A DNA stretch of 22,743 nt from Anaerolineaceae bacterium (GCA_021107195.1 JAIOTF010000043.1:1-22743); one strand, 5' to 3'; numbered from the stretch's first letter, positions 1 through 7,896 are shown. Numbers and translations are program-made. Notes: a model not told the origin generated them from the letters alone.

Positions 1-358
1 AAGAAAGAGAATCTATATATTCTTCGTCTAATTGGCTCAAAGAAACTCCAGATAAGTTCATGCCTATTAATTTACCCTATTTTATTCATTAACGCTAGCA
101 ATTCGCTTTGGGGGAGTGAACGGTTACTTTTGGTTTCACAACCTGAGGATACCCCATGACTCAACTAGCACCAATGGTTATATAGTGGCTTCTTGAGAGT
201 TGTCCCCTTTAAGGGGAATTGGTTCAAGGGGCTTACATTGCAAGGAGGTGCATCAGTAATTCTCCCTGTGCTTAGGGGTATGACCGTTGGATCTGTTCCC
301 TATCGCTTTTGGGACAGAACAATATTGGAGATTCTTGTGGACTTGAAACGTGGCTTGA
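1..358. other. No recognisable gene
   Basis: No convincing coding region was found in either strand. The one open frame here (about 67 codons on the plus strand from 193) resembles nothing I know and has no ribosome binding site at a sensible distance. A short palindrome, CCCCTT-T-AAGGGG, lies near 205-217, but no T-run marks it as a terminator for the ATPase gene that ends at 359. The stretch may be decayed sequence or the 3' flank of that gene. Confidence 0.5.
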
Positions 359-1804
359 TTACAAATTGCCCGAGTTTTCAGAAAAATCACGATTGAAGTT
401 TTCCAAATTCACTACGATCCCACCTTCTTGCATCAATCTCTTCTGGGCAGCATCTGTGATGCCTCTCCTGGTAAAGACGCAATAATGTATGTGCCAATCA
501 TGTTCTTCTCCAGGTAAATCTTTTAAAACTTTAGGGGATTTATGTTCAATCAGCTCCCGCACAATTTGTAGATTCGCGCCCGATTCTCCCCATTTACATT
601 CACCTAAAAGGATATCGCGCGTATGCCAATTCACAGCAACCACATCTACTTGCACCGACGCTCCCCAGTGGCTACCAATAACTTCTGGATCAAAAGGTAG
701 ATTCCCGCGCTGGTTTGCAAGCCGAACCCATTCTCGACTCAATTCTTCAAATGCTGTCATTCCCACAAACGCTCGTAGACCTTCTTTAACCAGCCGCAAC
801 ACCTGTTTTCGATCAAATACAAGGGTGTCATGATATGGAGCAAGAAAGCGAAAGAAAAATCGGAAGTAAGAGTCAGATAAATGATAGCGTCCTTTTCTTG
901 AACTTTTCAGTTGTTTCATTGGTACCGTCGCAGGTAATCGACGCTCAACGATGTGGAGTTCTTGGAGGCGCGAGAGATAAGAAGACAAATGTGCTTTGTT
1001 TACCAGGCTTGTTTTACTAATTTCGTTCAATGAATGAGCACCCAATCCAATTGACTTAAGAATGGCCAAATAAACTTGCGGATCCCGTACTTCATCATAC
1101 AAGAGAAATTGGGGCTCTGCGGTGAACATATTTCCTGGGGCCAAAACCACATCCCGAATATTTTCAACAAGCGTTCGTCCGGGATCTAACCATTCCAGAT
1201 AGGCCGGCACGCCACCTACCATAGCATAGGCGGCAATACGTTCTTCAATAGTCCATTTTGGAAAAAACTCTTTCAAAGCATCGAATGATAGAGGCTGTAA
1301 ATGCCATTGTCCGGTAAATCGTCCAAAAAGAGGTGATTGCTGAAACATCAAGGATTCCATGGTGTGAACGTGGGAGCCACACAACATCAGCACGATATTA
1401 CTTGATTTCAATGAATGATCCCAGGCGAGTTGAAGTGCTGATAGCATTGCAGGGTCAGATTCTGCCGCATATGGCAGTTCATCCAACACCAGGATATGCC
1501 TTTTTTCCCCAAGCCAATTGATGATTGCGTTCCAAGTCTCTCCCCACGACTCAAAAACAGGAGATTGCTTTTCCGGCAAATTTAACACTGTGGCATAAAG
1601 CTTTCGCCGCTGCAACGCGGGCGTTTCTTTTTCTGCAGTCCAATACGTAAAAAGTAGTCCTGACTGTTTTGCCCAATGATATAACAGGCTGGTCTTCCCC
1701 ACCCTGCGACGGCCGTACATCAAAGCGAACTGGGCCGGTCCAGGATGTTCTCGTTCCAGAAGGCTATTCAGAAATGCCAATTCTTTTTGACGATCTACAA
1801 ACAT
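359..1804 (-). CDS. DUF234-type AAA ATPase with C-terminal PD-(D/E)XK-like domain
   Basis: Predicted 481-residue P-loop ATPase of the archaeal-type ATPase/DUF234 group. Walker A is GRRRVGKTS at residues 31-39 and Walker B is LVLDEL near 106-110. A sensor-like segment LMLCGS follows, then a winged-helix region. The C-terminal domain has D387 and E402-C-K404 arranged as in PD-(D/E)XK nucleases. The ATG at 1804 was chosen because GGAGGAG precedes it at normal distance; the same frame runs upstream to a GTG at 1954, but that part is decayed helicase sequence. Family members are often found singly in mobile or defence-rich regions and their role is poorly known. A second copy lies at 10687-12105. 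ATPase assignment is firm; nuclease activity is inferred. Confidence 0.85.
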   Translation of the reverse strand: MFVDRQKELAFLNSLLEREHPGPAQFALMYGRRRVGKTSLLYHWAKQSGLLFTYWTAEKETPALQRRKLYATVLNLPEKQSPVFESWGETWNAIINWLGEKRHILVLDELPYAAESDPAMLSALQLAWDHSLKSSNIVLMLCGSHVHTMESLMFQQSPLFGRFTGQWHLQPLSFDALKEFFPKWTIEERIAAYAMVGGVPAYLEWLDPGRTLVENIRDVVLAPGNMFTAEPQFLLYDEVRDPQVYLAILKSIGLGAHSLNEISKTSLVNKAHLSSYLSRLQELHIVERRLPATVPMKQLKSSRKGRYHLSDSYFRFFFRFLAPYHDTLVFDRKQVLRLVKEGLRAFVGMTAFEELSREWVRLANQRGNLPFDPEVIGSHWGASVQVDVVAVNWHTRDILLGECKWGESGANLQIVRELIEHKSPKVLKDLPGEEHDWHIHYCVFTRRGITDAAQKRLMQEGGIVVNLENFNRDFSENSGNL

Positions 1805-1831
1805 ACGCTCCTCCAAATAAACCACATATAC

Positions 1832-1860
1832 ATTATAATAATATACATGGGGTTTATTTG
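1832..1860 (-). promoter_or_regulatory. AT-rich promoter region of the first ATPase
   Basis: On the minus strand a perfect TATAAT (1832-1837) lies about 27 bases upstream of the chosen ATPase start, flanked by two direct TGTATAT-type copies that could be an operator. No convincing -35 hexamer lies at 16-18 bp spacing, so only the -10 is supported. Confidence 0.35.
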
Positions 1861-1960
1861 CAACCTTGCGTTCGTTTTTGGCTGCAACAGAAACATTTGT
1901 TGCACGGAAGGCTAACATTTCTTCCTCTTTTTGGGCTGCAACAAGATACCGCACAGCCGT

Positions 1961-2115
1961 TCAGGCCAGAATCGCATCTTGGCCCCAAACCGCTTCAATT
2001 GGATTGAAGAGTAAGACGACAGATCCATAGGCCGCATTGGATGCGGCATCTTCGGTGCCCAAACCGAATATTTTTTCTGTCCAGCCAACCTTATAAGCTG
2101 CCTTGGGGACATACG
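1961..2115 (-). pseudogene. Decayed 3' fragment of a methyltransferase-helicase
   Basis: Translating the minus strand in two frames recovers a degraded copy of the C-terminal region of the large helicase at 13162-17007. One frame reads ...RDLVR (2115 to about 2100). After a frameshift the next frame reads from KVGWTEKIFGLGTE to VWGQDAILA, then stops at 1961-1963. Hand alignment gives 28 identical residues of 43 against KVGRAEKMFSLGTE...IWGQEAILA of the intact protein. The rest of the helicase is missing upstream, where vapBC begins. It directly abuts the ATPase gene, so it is a rearrangement scar rather than a gene. Confidence 0.85.
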
Positions 2116-2200
2116 CACCAGGTCACGAATAAAGACAGAAGCTCCATGGCGGTTTTGATAAAAACTATTAAGCCAATCATATTGTGTTGATTCGGAATTG

Positions 2201-2230
2201 TTGCATTGAAAAAAGATTTAACGGTATAAT
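2201..2230 (+). promoter_or_regulatory. Sigma-70-type promoter for vapBC
   Basis: TTGCAT (2201-2206) and a perfect TATAAT (2225-2230) with an 18-bp spacer lie about 40 bases upstream of the antitoxin start. The position fits a single promoter for the two overlapping toxin-antitoxin genes. Confidence 0.6.
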
Positions 2231-2269
2231 TATGGTGTAATACGTTTTCTGGATCGATAGGAGATGTGT

Positions 2270-2482
2270 ATGAACACCGTAACGGTTTCCCCAAAGTTTC
2301 AAGTTGTTATCCCGCGCGAAGTTCGCGAAGCATTGAAGGTAAAAGCTGGACAGAAAATGCGCGTGATTGTGTATGATAGTCACGTCGTCTTAATCCCGGT
2401 GCGACCGATTCAGGAAGCCCGGGGGACTTTGAAAGGCATTGAAACTGATGTCCAGCGTGAAAAGGAAGACCGGATTCTATGA
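2270..2482 (+). CDS. vapB: AbrB/SpoVT-family antitoxin (VapB-type)
   Basis: Small 70-residue DNA-binding antitoxin with a swapped-hairpin AbrB fold. The start of the protein, TVSPKFQVVIPREVREALKV, is the family signature (sequence, then VIP, then a helix of the REVREAL type). It should bind and neutralise the PIN toxin encoded next to it and repress their common promoter at 2201-2230. AGGAG at 2259-2263 sits six bases before the ATG at 2270, which rules out the in-frame ATG at 2264. The stop overlaps the toxin start in ATGA, indicating translational coupling. The acidic C-terminal tail is the likely toxin-binding part. Confidence 0.88.
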   Translation: MNTVTVSPKFQVVIPREVREALKVKAGQKMRVIVYDSHVVLIPVRPIQEARGTLKGIETDVQREKEDRIL

Positions 2483-2859
2483 ACGTTGTTGATTCTTCTG
2501 GCTGGCTGGAATACTTTGCTGATGAAGAAAACGCTTCTTTTTTCACCGAAGCTATTGAAGACAGCGAGCATTTGCTGGTGCCTGTGATCGTAATCTATGA
2601 AGTTTTCAAGAGGGTTTTTCAGCAGCGAGGGTCGAGTCTGGCTCACGATGCGGTTGCTGACATGTATTCCGGTCAAATTGTAAACGTCGACGAATCGTTG
2701 GCCCTGAGTGCAGCAAAGATCTCGATTGAGAGAAAGCTTGCTATGGCTGATAGTGTTATTCTGGCGACCGCGCGAGCGTATGATGCAACGCTGTGGACAC
2801 AAGATGCTGATTTTACGGGCATAGAAGGTGTGGAGTATGTTGTAAAGCAGCGTTCTTAA
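2479..2859 (+). CDS. vapC: PIN-domain ribonuclease toxin (VapC-type)
   Basis: A 126-residue PIN-domain protein, typical length for VapC toxins, which are Mg-dependent RNases cutting tRNA or rRNA. The expected acidic residues are visible: D5 in the opening VVDSSGWLEYF, E41 in VIYEVFKRV, D91 in MADSVILATA, and D109 in LWTQDADF. Its start overlaps the antitoxin stop by four bases, so the two are one operon. Downstream is a bidirectional terminator shared with the convergent lectin-fold gene. All key residues are present, so the module looks functional. The exact RNA target cannot be predicted. Confidence 0.9.
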   Translation: MNVVDSSGWLEYFADEENASFFTEAIEDSEHLLVPVIVIYEVFKRVFQQRGSSLAHDAVADMYSGQIVNVDESLALSAAKISIERKLAMADSVILATARAYDATLWTQDADFTGIEGVEYVVKQRS

Positions 2860-2905
2860 AGATACCGTCTCTTTTGGAAGCAGGACAAATCGTTTACGAG
2901 AGTTT

Positions 2906-2943
2906 AAAAATGAAAACCGCCTTTGAGGCGGTCTTCTTTGTTT
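2906..2943. terminator. Bidirectional rho-independent terminator
   Basis: ACCGCC (2916-2921), loop TTTGA, GGCGGT (2927-2932), with T-rich sequence on the plus side and A-rich sequence (T-rich on the minus strand) before the stem. It lies between the convergent vapC and lectin-fold genes and can end transcription from both. Confidence 0.8.
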
Positions 2944-2953
2944 CAGACATCGT

Positions 2954-3790
2954 TCACTGCTCAGTGATCTTAATCCACTCGAAATCAATCTTGACCGGCT
3001 GATAATCTTTCGCGGACGCTGAAATGCCAACCCTGCCTGACTTGAACGTGTTGTCGTCTCCACTCCAAACCTTTTCATTGTTGATGTACAGGGTCAATTC
3101 CTCGCCAATGCATTCCACGCTGTACTGGTTGGTGTCCTTGTCCATGCGGATCAGGTGAGAGCCGCCGTTGCGAATCAGGCGATATTCGTTATTGTCAAAC
3201 GCATAAACGTTGTATACGCCGCTGCTGCTGATGTTGAACTCATACCAGCCATTCTCAGAGAATCGGCAAACCAGGCCAACATTGTTGTTGTTGGACCCCT
3301 GATTGGTTACTTCAGTGTCGATCCGCACGTCTTCGTAGTTTTGCAGCTCATAGATCAGGTAAGCATAGGTGTCGTAGTCTGTGATCGTAAAGCGTACATG
3401 CTCGCCCTGGGCAGATATAGCAACATCATTCTTTTCTCCCAACGCCAGGAAGTAAGCCCAGTAATTGGACAATCCTTTTTCAAAATCATCTGAGAAGGAT
3501 GGCGGCGGCAAGGTGACAGTAGGAGTAGGCAAACTGGTCGGCTCTGGCCGGGTAGGCTCAACGGTGGCCGTTGCCGGTTTGGGCGTAGGGGCAGGAATTT
3601 CTTTAGAATCGTTGCTGGCAATCATAGCGAATACTACGCAGGCCACGACAGCCAGCACCAGGCCGACCAATACCGGCACGGGCAAAGGGAATTTCTTTTC
3701 TTGTTGTAATTCTGGTGAAGGCACTCCGAATTCTGAAACGGTGTCATTCCCAGCATCAGCTTGTGGAAAACCATCTTTAACTCTGCTCAT
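2954..3790 (-). CDS. Membrane-anchored protein with extracellular lectin/LamG-like domain
   Basis: A 278-residue protein. A short cytoplasmic N-terminus (1 to about 33) is followed by one hydrophobic helix (about 35-58, VPVLVGLVLAVVACVVFAMI), then a Pro/Thr-rich linker of the TPKP...PTPTVTLPPP type. The C-terminal beta-rich domain (about 98-278) has repeated Y/W-F pattern strands resembling the concanavalin-like fold of LamG or DUF1080 proteins. It probably sits at the cell surface and binds a carbohydrate or protein; no catalytic residues were recognised. GAGGAG precedes the ATG at 3790, ruling out the TTG one codon upstream. Its start lies inside the end of the preceding gene, indicating an operon. 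Domain identity is by pattern only. Confidence 0.7.
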   Translation of the reverse strand: MSRVKDGFPQADAGNDTVSEFGVPSPELQQEKKFPLPVPVLVGLVLAVVACVVFAMIASNDSKEIPAPTPKPATATVEPTRPEPTSLPTPTVTLPPPSFSDDFEKGLSNYWAYFLALGEKNDVAISAQGEHVRFTITDYDTYAYLIYELQNYEDVRIDTEVTNQGSNNNNVGLVCRFSENGWYEFNISSSGVYNVYAFDNNEYRLIRNGGSHLIRMDKDTNQYSVECIGEELTLYINNEKVWSGDDNTFKSGRVGISASAKDYQPVKIDFEWIKITEQ

Positions 3791-4571
3791 CAAAATACTC
3801 CTCTGAAATGTATTGCCAAAGGCGCCCAGGCCCCGGTTGATTGTAAGCTGACTTTTGTAAATATTCCAAGCTGGTTACATCAAATTTGGAATATCCCATG
3901 AAAATAAAACTGCCTGTAGCGTGAAACGCTGAATCTGAAAGCACATAACACGCAGCAAGTCTGCCCTGAACGAGATTCTGTTTATCCCATTTACTCTGTT
4001 TCGCTTTCACTCGCCAAGCCTGTCGTTCCACTTCCACAAAATATTTTTCATCTCCTTTTGAGATTATCACATCGGGTTCGCTTGAGTTTTCCAAATCGTG
4101 TGGGATCACGATAGCGTCCCATCCCCGCAAACGTGCATGAAAGGCGAAATTTAGCACCATAGCGGAATGTTCTGGGTAAAGCTCTCCGTTATGCCATAGT
4201 ATTAATTTATCCCAATCAGACTTAATTAAGTCCCACCCAAAGGTATTACGGCAATAATTGACACCATTATCCGACAATCTCAACATATAAAACTTGTTTA
4301 TGAGCCAGAACTTTGTCTTGTCTGCACAAATCAGATTTTCTTCTTTGAGCACTTTACAGGCCCGTCCGATTCTCTGGATGTTTGTGTCTTTGGCCCGGCG
4401 GGTTGACATATCTAATCCCATTGCAAGCGCTATGTCAGGCCGCGTAGACAGGCCGCCTACACCAATCCAGTAAAGCACCCGATACAGTAGAGTTTGTGTT
4501 CTGTACTTGTTCAAAATAGGCATGAAAGGGGCTAATGTTTCTGGATAACGCATCACACTTCGTGGAGCCAT
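3777..4571 (-). CDS. Winged-helix plus PD-(D/E)XK-like protein (replication-relaxation-like)
   Basis: A 264-residue protein of unknown function. The N-terminal half (about 20-115) reads as a winged-helix DNA-binding region. The C-terminal half contains FAFHARLRGWDA, then SEPDVIISKGDEKYFVEVER near 165-185, a P-D...E-x-E pattern resembling the nuclease-like core of replication-relaxation family proteins. The upstream gene is a paralog. The start is uncertain. ATG at 4571 has GGAG 11 bases upstream, while ATG at 4553 overlaps the upstream stop as TGATG and could be used by coupling. The last 14 bases overlap the lectin-fold gene. A role in DNA processing of the element is inferred. Confidence 0.6.
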   Translation of the reverse strand: MAPRSVMRYPETLAPFMPILNKYRTQTLLYRVLYWIGVGGLSTRPDIALAMGLDMSTRRAKDTNIQRIGRACKVLKEENLICADKTKFWLINKFYMLRLSDNGVNYCRNTFGWDLIKSDWDKLILWHNGELYPEHSAMVLNFAFHARLRGWDAIVIPHDLENSSEPDVIISKGDEKYFVEVERQAWRVKAKQSKWDKQNLVQGRLAACYVLSDSAFHATGSFIFMGYSKFDVTSLEYLQKSAYNQPGPGRLWQYISEEYFDEQS

Positions 4572-5326
4572 AGCTTGCCGTTCTCCTTGTTTGACCCGTT
4601 GCGATAATCTCTTGTGGCTTTAACGAGGCGTTCAACATCTGAAAACCATGCTGCAATCCCAAGTTTCTTGCAGGTCTCAGCCATGCTTGTCCAGTGGCGT
4701 TTGCGTTGAGTGATGAAGCCTAGCGGTTTGTTTGCTATGCTTGCGCTCTCGGCCAACCGAGCCAGGGCCTTGCGGGTCAATATTTGACTGCCGGTTGTGT
4801 ATACCCAGCGTCCTTCCTTTCCGACCAACAGGTCAGGCGGGTTGTCAGATGCAATCCAGGGCGATACCTCTGCTTCAACGCCTCGAATTCTGCATTGAAA
4901 AGCAACCTGGGTTACTTGCCCAATGTAGTAGGGTTCGTCAATGCTGCGATTGGAAGTGATCAAATCCCAATCGTTAGACACTTTTTCGTAACCCAGTTCT
5001 AATGCGAGCAATTCTCCTTTCGTTGTCAGCTGTACAACAGTAACAGTGCTGGAATGTACTAACGGGACCTGTTTCGTGACTATGTAACCTTCTTTGAACA
5101 GAAAGTCAAAAGCATCTCTTACTCCGCGTGAGTAACGCGTTGTGTGTAAGGCAGCGGCCAATACATCGTAGTGATCAAACAAGACAGCCGTGGGATTTGT
5201 TGTCAATGACTTCACAGCAAAAGAAATGCGGGGCGCAATCAAGTCGTAGCGGTACTCCGTGATTTTCAAAGCCGGTGGCAATGGTACTGCTCCGGCAAGC
5301 GGATTATTTGACAAAATTTTAGGCAT
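4553..5326 (-). CDS. Paralog of the downstream winged-helix/nuclease-like protein, active site lost
   Basis: A 257-residue protein, first gene of a three-gene minus-strand operon, with GGAGGG before its ATG. It aligns with the next gene over the middle and end: SNDWDLITSN against KSDWDKLILW, VAFQCRIRGVEAEVSPW against LNFAFHARLRGWDAIVIP, and PPDLLVGKEGRWVYTTGS against EPDVIISKGDEKYFVEVE. In this copy the acidic residues after the PD are replaced (VYTTGS instead of VEVER), so it is probably catalytically dead if the other is a nuclease. It may act as a DNA-binding partner or regulator. The function of the pair is unknown to me. Confidence 0.6.
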   Translation of the reverse strand: MPKILSNNPLAGAVPLPPALKITEYRYDLIAPRISFAVKSLTTNPTAVLFDHYDVLAAALHTTRYSRGVRDAFDFLFKEGYIVTKQVPLVHSSTVTVVQLTTKGELLALELGYEKVSNDWDLITSNRSIDEPYYIGQVTQVAFQCRIRGVEAEVSPWIASDNPPDLLVGKEGRWVYTTGSQILTRKALARLAESASIANKPLGFITQRKRHWTSMAETCKKLGIAAWFSDVERLVKATRDYRNGSNKENGKLWLHEV

Positions 5327-5365
5327 TTAGACCCTCCGAAATGATCTATGCTAAATGGGTGTATT

Positions 5366-5385
5366 TTGTGCCGTATCTGGCACAA
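5366..5385 (-). promoter_or_regulatory. Perfect 7-bp inverted repeat upstream of the paralog operon
   Basis: TTGTGCC (5366-5372), a six-base spacer, and GGCACAA (5379-5385). It lies 40-60 bases upstream of the start codon at 5326 and has no T-run, so it is more likely an operator or leader hairpin than a terminator. Confidence 0.4.
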
Positions 5386-5717
5386 CCCCCCAAAACACTT
5401 AATGTGGGTACTGGTGTCCACCCCTCCCCCCTGTTTTAGGCTATTTTTAGGGTGAGTCAACGAAAAATGTTTGCATGATACGGCAAACGAAAAACGAGAA
5501 AATGGTACCAAAAAACGAGCAATCCAGCGGTCGAAATCGCTGATGACTTTAACTTTCCGAAACTTGTCGAACTGAGAAAGGAGTGACGAAAAATGCAAAC
5601 AGGAAGGTCTACTCGTGGATCGGATAGATGTGATGAAATTTCGATTATGGCCTATTGATCTCTATTTGCCAGAATAGTCATTGGAAGCGTAAAGATATCG
5701 AAAAAGACCAACATCAG
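5386..5717. other. Intergenic region with ACGAAAAA repeats
   Basis: No supported gene. A 110-codon minus-strand frame (5266-5598) overlaps the start of the neighbouring operon, and I do not accept it. The stretch holds ACGAAAAATG at 5460-5469 and 5586-5595, a related ACGAAAAACGAG between them, and an inverted repeat GTTTGC (5469-5474) / GCAAAC (5483-5488). These could be binding sites or part of an origin, but the copies are too few and irregular to claim it. Confidence 0.35.
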
Positions 5718-5764
5718 CTACCCAAAAACGGGAGTCACCTATTCGATGACTCCCGCCTGGGGTA
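5718..5764 (-). terminator. Rho-independent terminator
   Basis: On the minus strand a 9-bp perfect stem CGGGAGTCA / TGACTCCCG (5729-5737 with 5747-5755) is followed directly by TTTTTGG. An outer CTACCC / GGGGTAG pairing extends the structure. It ends transcription of the gene that stops at 5780. Confidence 0.85.
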
Positions 5765-5779
5765 GACGACCGAATACGT

Positions 5780-6253
5780 TTAATCCGGGATATATTCATC
5801 CAGCAGCCTTTCCTTGATCTGTTGCTCGACGACTGCGACATCGACCAAAGCCCACAAAATGTGTTTGCCGAATAGCTGATCTGCAAAGTCCAGCCGCATG
5901 AACGGCGCTGTATCTTTGTCGCCGGGCAGGTAACGTACCGATTCGAGATACGTGGTAGAAAGATCGTCCAGCAGAACATCGCGGTCAAAATACTGGAATA
6001 GCCGATTGTCCTGATCCTTGCCATGGGGCCGGCCAACGTACAGCACCAACCCGTTGGTAAAAACCAGTCCCGCGTGGTTTTCTGCAGATGGAATGAAATC
6101 CTTCACCCATACGTTATGGTAGTGTTCCTCCACCCAGCACACCGGGCAGATGGCATCGATGATTGGTACATCCAGGCCACCAATTTCAGAAGTGAACTCA
6201 AAGACGTAAATTTGGCAATCATGCCTTGCGCAGCGAGTATAGCGTTCTTTCAT
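5780..6253 (-). CDS. Hypothetical protein with N-terminal zinc-ribbon-like cysteines
   Basis: A 157-residue protein that I do not recognise. C8, H11 and C13 followed by C36-P-V-C39 could form a small zinc-binding site; the rest is acidic with no membrane segment. AAAGGAG sits at good distance from the ATG. It follows the SSB-like gene by 13 bases, so both are probably one transcript ending at the terminator at 5718-5764. Co-transcription with an OB-fold protein suggests a DNA metabolism role, but this is only context. Confidence 0.65.
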   Translation of the reverse strand: MKERYTRCARHDCQIYVFEFTSEIGGLDVPIIDAICPVCWVEEHYHNVWVKDFIPSAENHAGLVFTNGLVLYVGRPHGKDQDNRLFQYFDRDVLLDDLSTTYLESVRYLPGDKDTAPFMRLDFADQLFGKHILWALVDVAVVEQQIKERLLDEYIPD

Positions 6254-6266
6254 GGCGAGTCTCCTT

Positions 6267-6698
6267 TCAAAAGAAAACTTCAGAGTGTTTAAATGTTCGA
6301 AGCTGTTGTGAGTGCATCAGTGCGGTTTCTTCAAAACTGGCTTCAAGGAACGAATCTCCTTGCTGCAATCTGTGGATAAGCTTTTCTGCTTTGTGTTGTA
6401 TATCATCGCTGATAAAATAGTCAGCATTGTGAATTTTGACAATCGATATACCGTTTCGTGATACCAGTTTGCCTTCGCACCAAATCTTTACAGGCCTGTC
6501 TTCGTTCGCTCGTATAAATGCAAGTGCCTTTACTGCTTGAAATCCAACAAGCAATACATCATGCCGTTCAAGTAAGATGGCAGATCCTGCGCCAGTAACC
6601 AATTTGCAATCTATGAAAGGTTTGTCGGAAAGTTTTTTTATCTTGTCCGAATTGATCAAATAGAGCATTCCTTTTAGTATTACTTTGTTGTAACTCAT
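6267..6698 (-). CDS. Divergent single-stranded DNA-binding (OB-fold) protein
   Basis: A 143-residue protein with the layout of SSB. It opens with SYNKVILKGMLYL (SSB: N-x-V-x-L-x-G-x-L). A strand follows with VLLVGFQAVKALAFIRANED (SSB: the strand and helix before the L45 loop), then PVKIWCEGKLVSRNGISIVK (SSB: V-x-V-E-G-x-L). The C-terminal tail lacks the acidic DDDIPF tip of housekeeping SSB, so it may not recruit the usual partners. No strong Shine-Dalgarno sequence was seen before the ATG. It begins a two-gene operon with its own putative promoter just upstream. OB-fold assignment is by pattern only. Confidence 0.6.
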   Translation of the reverse strand: MSYNKVILKGMLYLINSDKIKKLSDKPFIDCKLVTGAGSAILLERHDVLLVGFQAVKALAFIRANEDRPVKIWCEGKLVSRNGISIVKIHNADYFISDDIQHKAEKLIHRLQQGDSFLEASFEETALMHSQQLRTFKHSEVFF

Positions 6699-6719
6699 TG
6701 ATGAAGCCCCAATGTCATT

Positions 6720-6762
6720 AATGTTAATGGTAACATTTTACACCGCCTTTACGATTTGTAAG
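6720..6762 (-). promoter_or_regulatory. Putative promoter with overlapping operator for the SSB-like operon
   Basis: On the minus strand CTTACA (6757-6762), a 16-bp spacer and TAAAAT (6735-6740). An inverted repeat AATGTTA (6720-6726) / TAACATT (6731-6737) overlaps the -10 box, the arrangement expected of a repressor site. Confidence 0.4.
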
Positions 6763-6789
6763 AGTAGAGAATCTCAGCATTCAAAATTG

Positions 6790-7878
6790 TTAGCTGACAG
6801 ATTCAAGGTTGATTGACTGATTCAGTACATCTTCCAGGACATCCTCCAGCAATCCGCGAGCATGGTGGTCTATCCAGTCGGCCGCTGTAGCAGTACAGCT
6901 TCTTACCGTAAAACGGGTATCCAGGCCAGTGCATTCCATGTTGATCGGCGTTGCGGGTTCCAGCCAACTGGCTAAGTCGCCGGAATTGAAACCTCGTTCT
7001 GTGTCGCACATCAAAGCAATGCGAGACATGCAGTCTTGCCATGCAGTCTTTACTTCGTCCGAGGCTTCTGGCCAATCGTCCTGTGATGATGTTTCAGCAT
7101 TTTCCAGTGTACAAACGGGCGGTCTCAAAACAGGCTCACGATTGGGCGGCATCAGGCCGGATCGCAGGGAATTACGGAATTTCCCGGCGCCCCACCCCTC
7201 TTTCGTGGTGTGTTTAGCCCAAGCCAATGTGCGATCAGGGTTATCCTTGTGTGCCTGAAAGACTTCATCCAGATCGTCTTCCCACCCCATTTTTTGCAGG
7301 TGTTCCTTCAATTCGTCAGGCAAAGAGCCAGACAACGATTGTTTTGCAAGTTTTTTCCACCGAGTTTCAATGCGCTGTTTCGCTGCGTCCATGTCCCAAT
7401 TGCGCCGGAGAGCCGATACCAGATAACCTGAACCATCGGCTATTCCTGTTTCGACCGCCTGATGGTAGATATCCATCCATTTGATGATCAACTCGGCTGG
7501 ATATTTCTGCACCAGCTCGTCAACCGTCTCGGGTTGAATGTGCAAAGCTTTCAACTGGTACTGCAGGGTTTCTATTGTTTCCGGAGCATCATCGCCATTT
7601 GCAGCTCCTTGCCAGTAAGGTTTCATAGGCTGAATATTTTCACTGGAGAACCGTACCCGCATTTCCGGCATCTGTACCAGCACCTCGGCCTTCAGCAATT
7701 TGGAAATCACCTTGTCCAGTTCTTCGATTGTATATCCGGTAAGCCAGGCGATCATTTGCTTGTCGTCCAGCGGGACGATTCCGTGACTGTTGGTATTGTC
7801 GGCCAGGGCAAGTGCAACCAGCTTCAAGGGTCTGGGCAGATCCGCTTGCCAAATCTGTGAAACGAATTTTGCGGACAT
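6790..7878 (-). CDS. Plasmid replication-initiator-like protein (N-terminal HTH, C-terminal DnaA-N-like)
   Basis: A 362-residue protein. The first ~80 residues resemble the helix-turn-helix domain of phage/plasmid replication proteins (IWQADLPRPLKLVALALADN, then a winged-helix pattern). Residues ~275-350 look like a DnaA N-terminal domain: W-x-x-C-x-x-x-I, then DLASWLEPATP, a beta segment and DWIDHHARGLLEDVL. In DnaA this domain recruits the helicase or other partners, so here it may link origin-bound protein to host DnaA or DnaB. CAGGAG sits before the ATG. It lies 18 bases downstream of the amber-broken gene and near parA. The role as initiator is inferred from domains and location. Confidence 0.6.
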   Translation of the reverse strand: MSAKFVSQIWQADLPRPLKLVALALADNTNSHGIVPLDDKQMIAWLTGYTIEELDKVISKLLKAEVLVQMPEMRVRFSSENIQPMKPYWQGAANGDDAPETIETLQYQLKALHIQPETVDELVQKYPAELIIKWMDIYHQAVETGIADGSGYLVSALRRNWDMDAAKQRIETRWKKLAKQSLSGSLPDELKEHLQKMGWEDDLDEVFQAHKDNPDRTLAWAKHTTKEGWGAGKFRNSLRSGLMPPNREPVLRPPVCTLENAETSSQDDWPEASDEVKTAWQDCMSRIALMCDTERGFNSGDLASWLEPATPINMECTGLDTRFTVRSCTATAADWIDHHARGLLEDVLEDVLNQSINLESVS

Positions 7879-7896
7879 ATTAACTCCTGAGTGAAT

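Noticed and set aside
193..396. 67-codon plus-strand frame
   Set aside because: No ribosome site at the start, no recognisable domain, and it overlaps the end of the ATPase gene.
1805..1954. N-terminal extension of the first ATPase from a GTG at 1954
   Set aside because: The 50 residues are low in family likeness and lie just after the helicase fragment; the ATG at 1804 has a good ribosome site and begins the family domain.
2410..3078. 222-codon minus-strand frame across vapC
   Set aside because: It is antisense to the vapBC genes, which have clear family motifs, and it crosses the bidirectional terminator.
5460..5595. ACGAAAAA repeats as origin iterons
   Set aside because: Only two exact copies and irregular spacing; noted as intergenic content only.
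5266..5598. 110-codon minus-strand frame upstream of the paralog operon
   Set aside because: No ribosome site, no family likeness, and it overlaps the start of a well-initiated gene.
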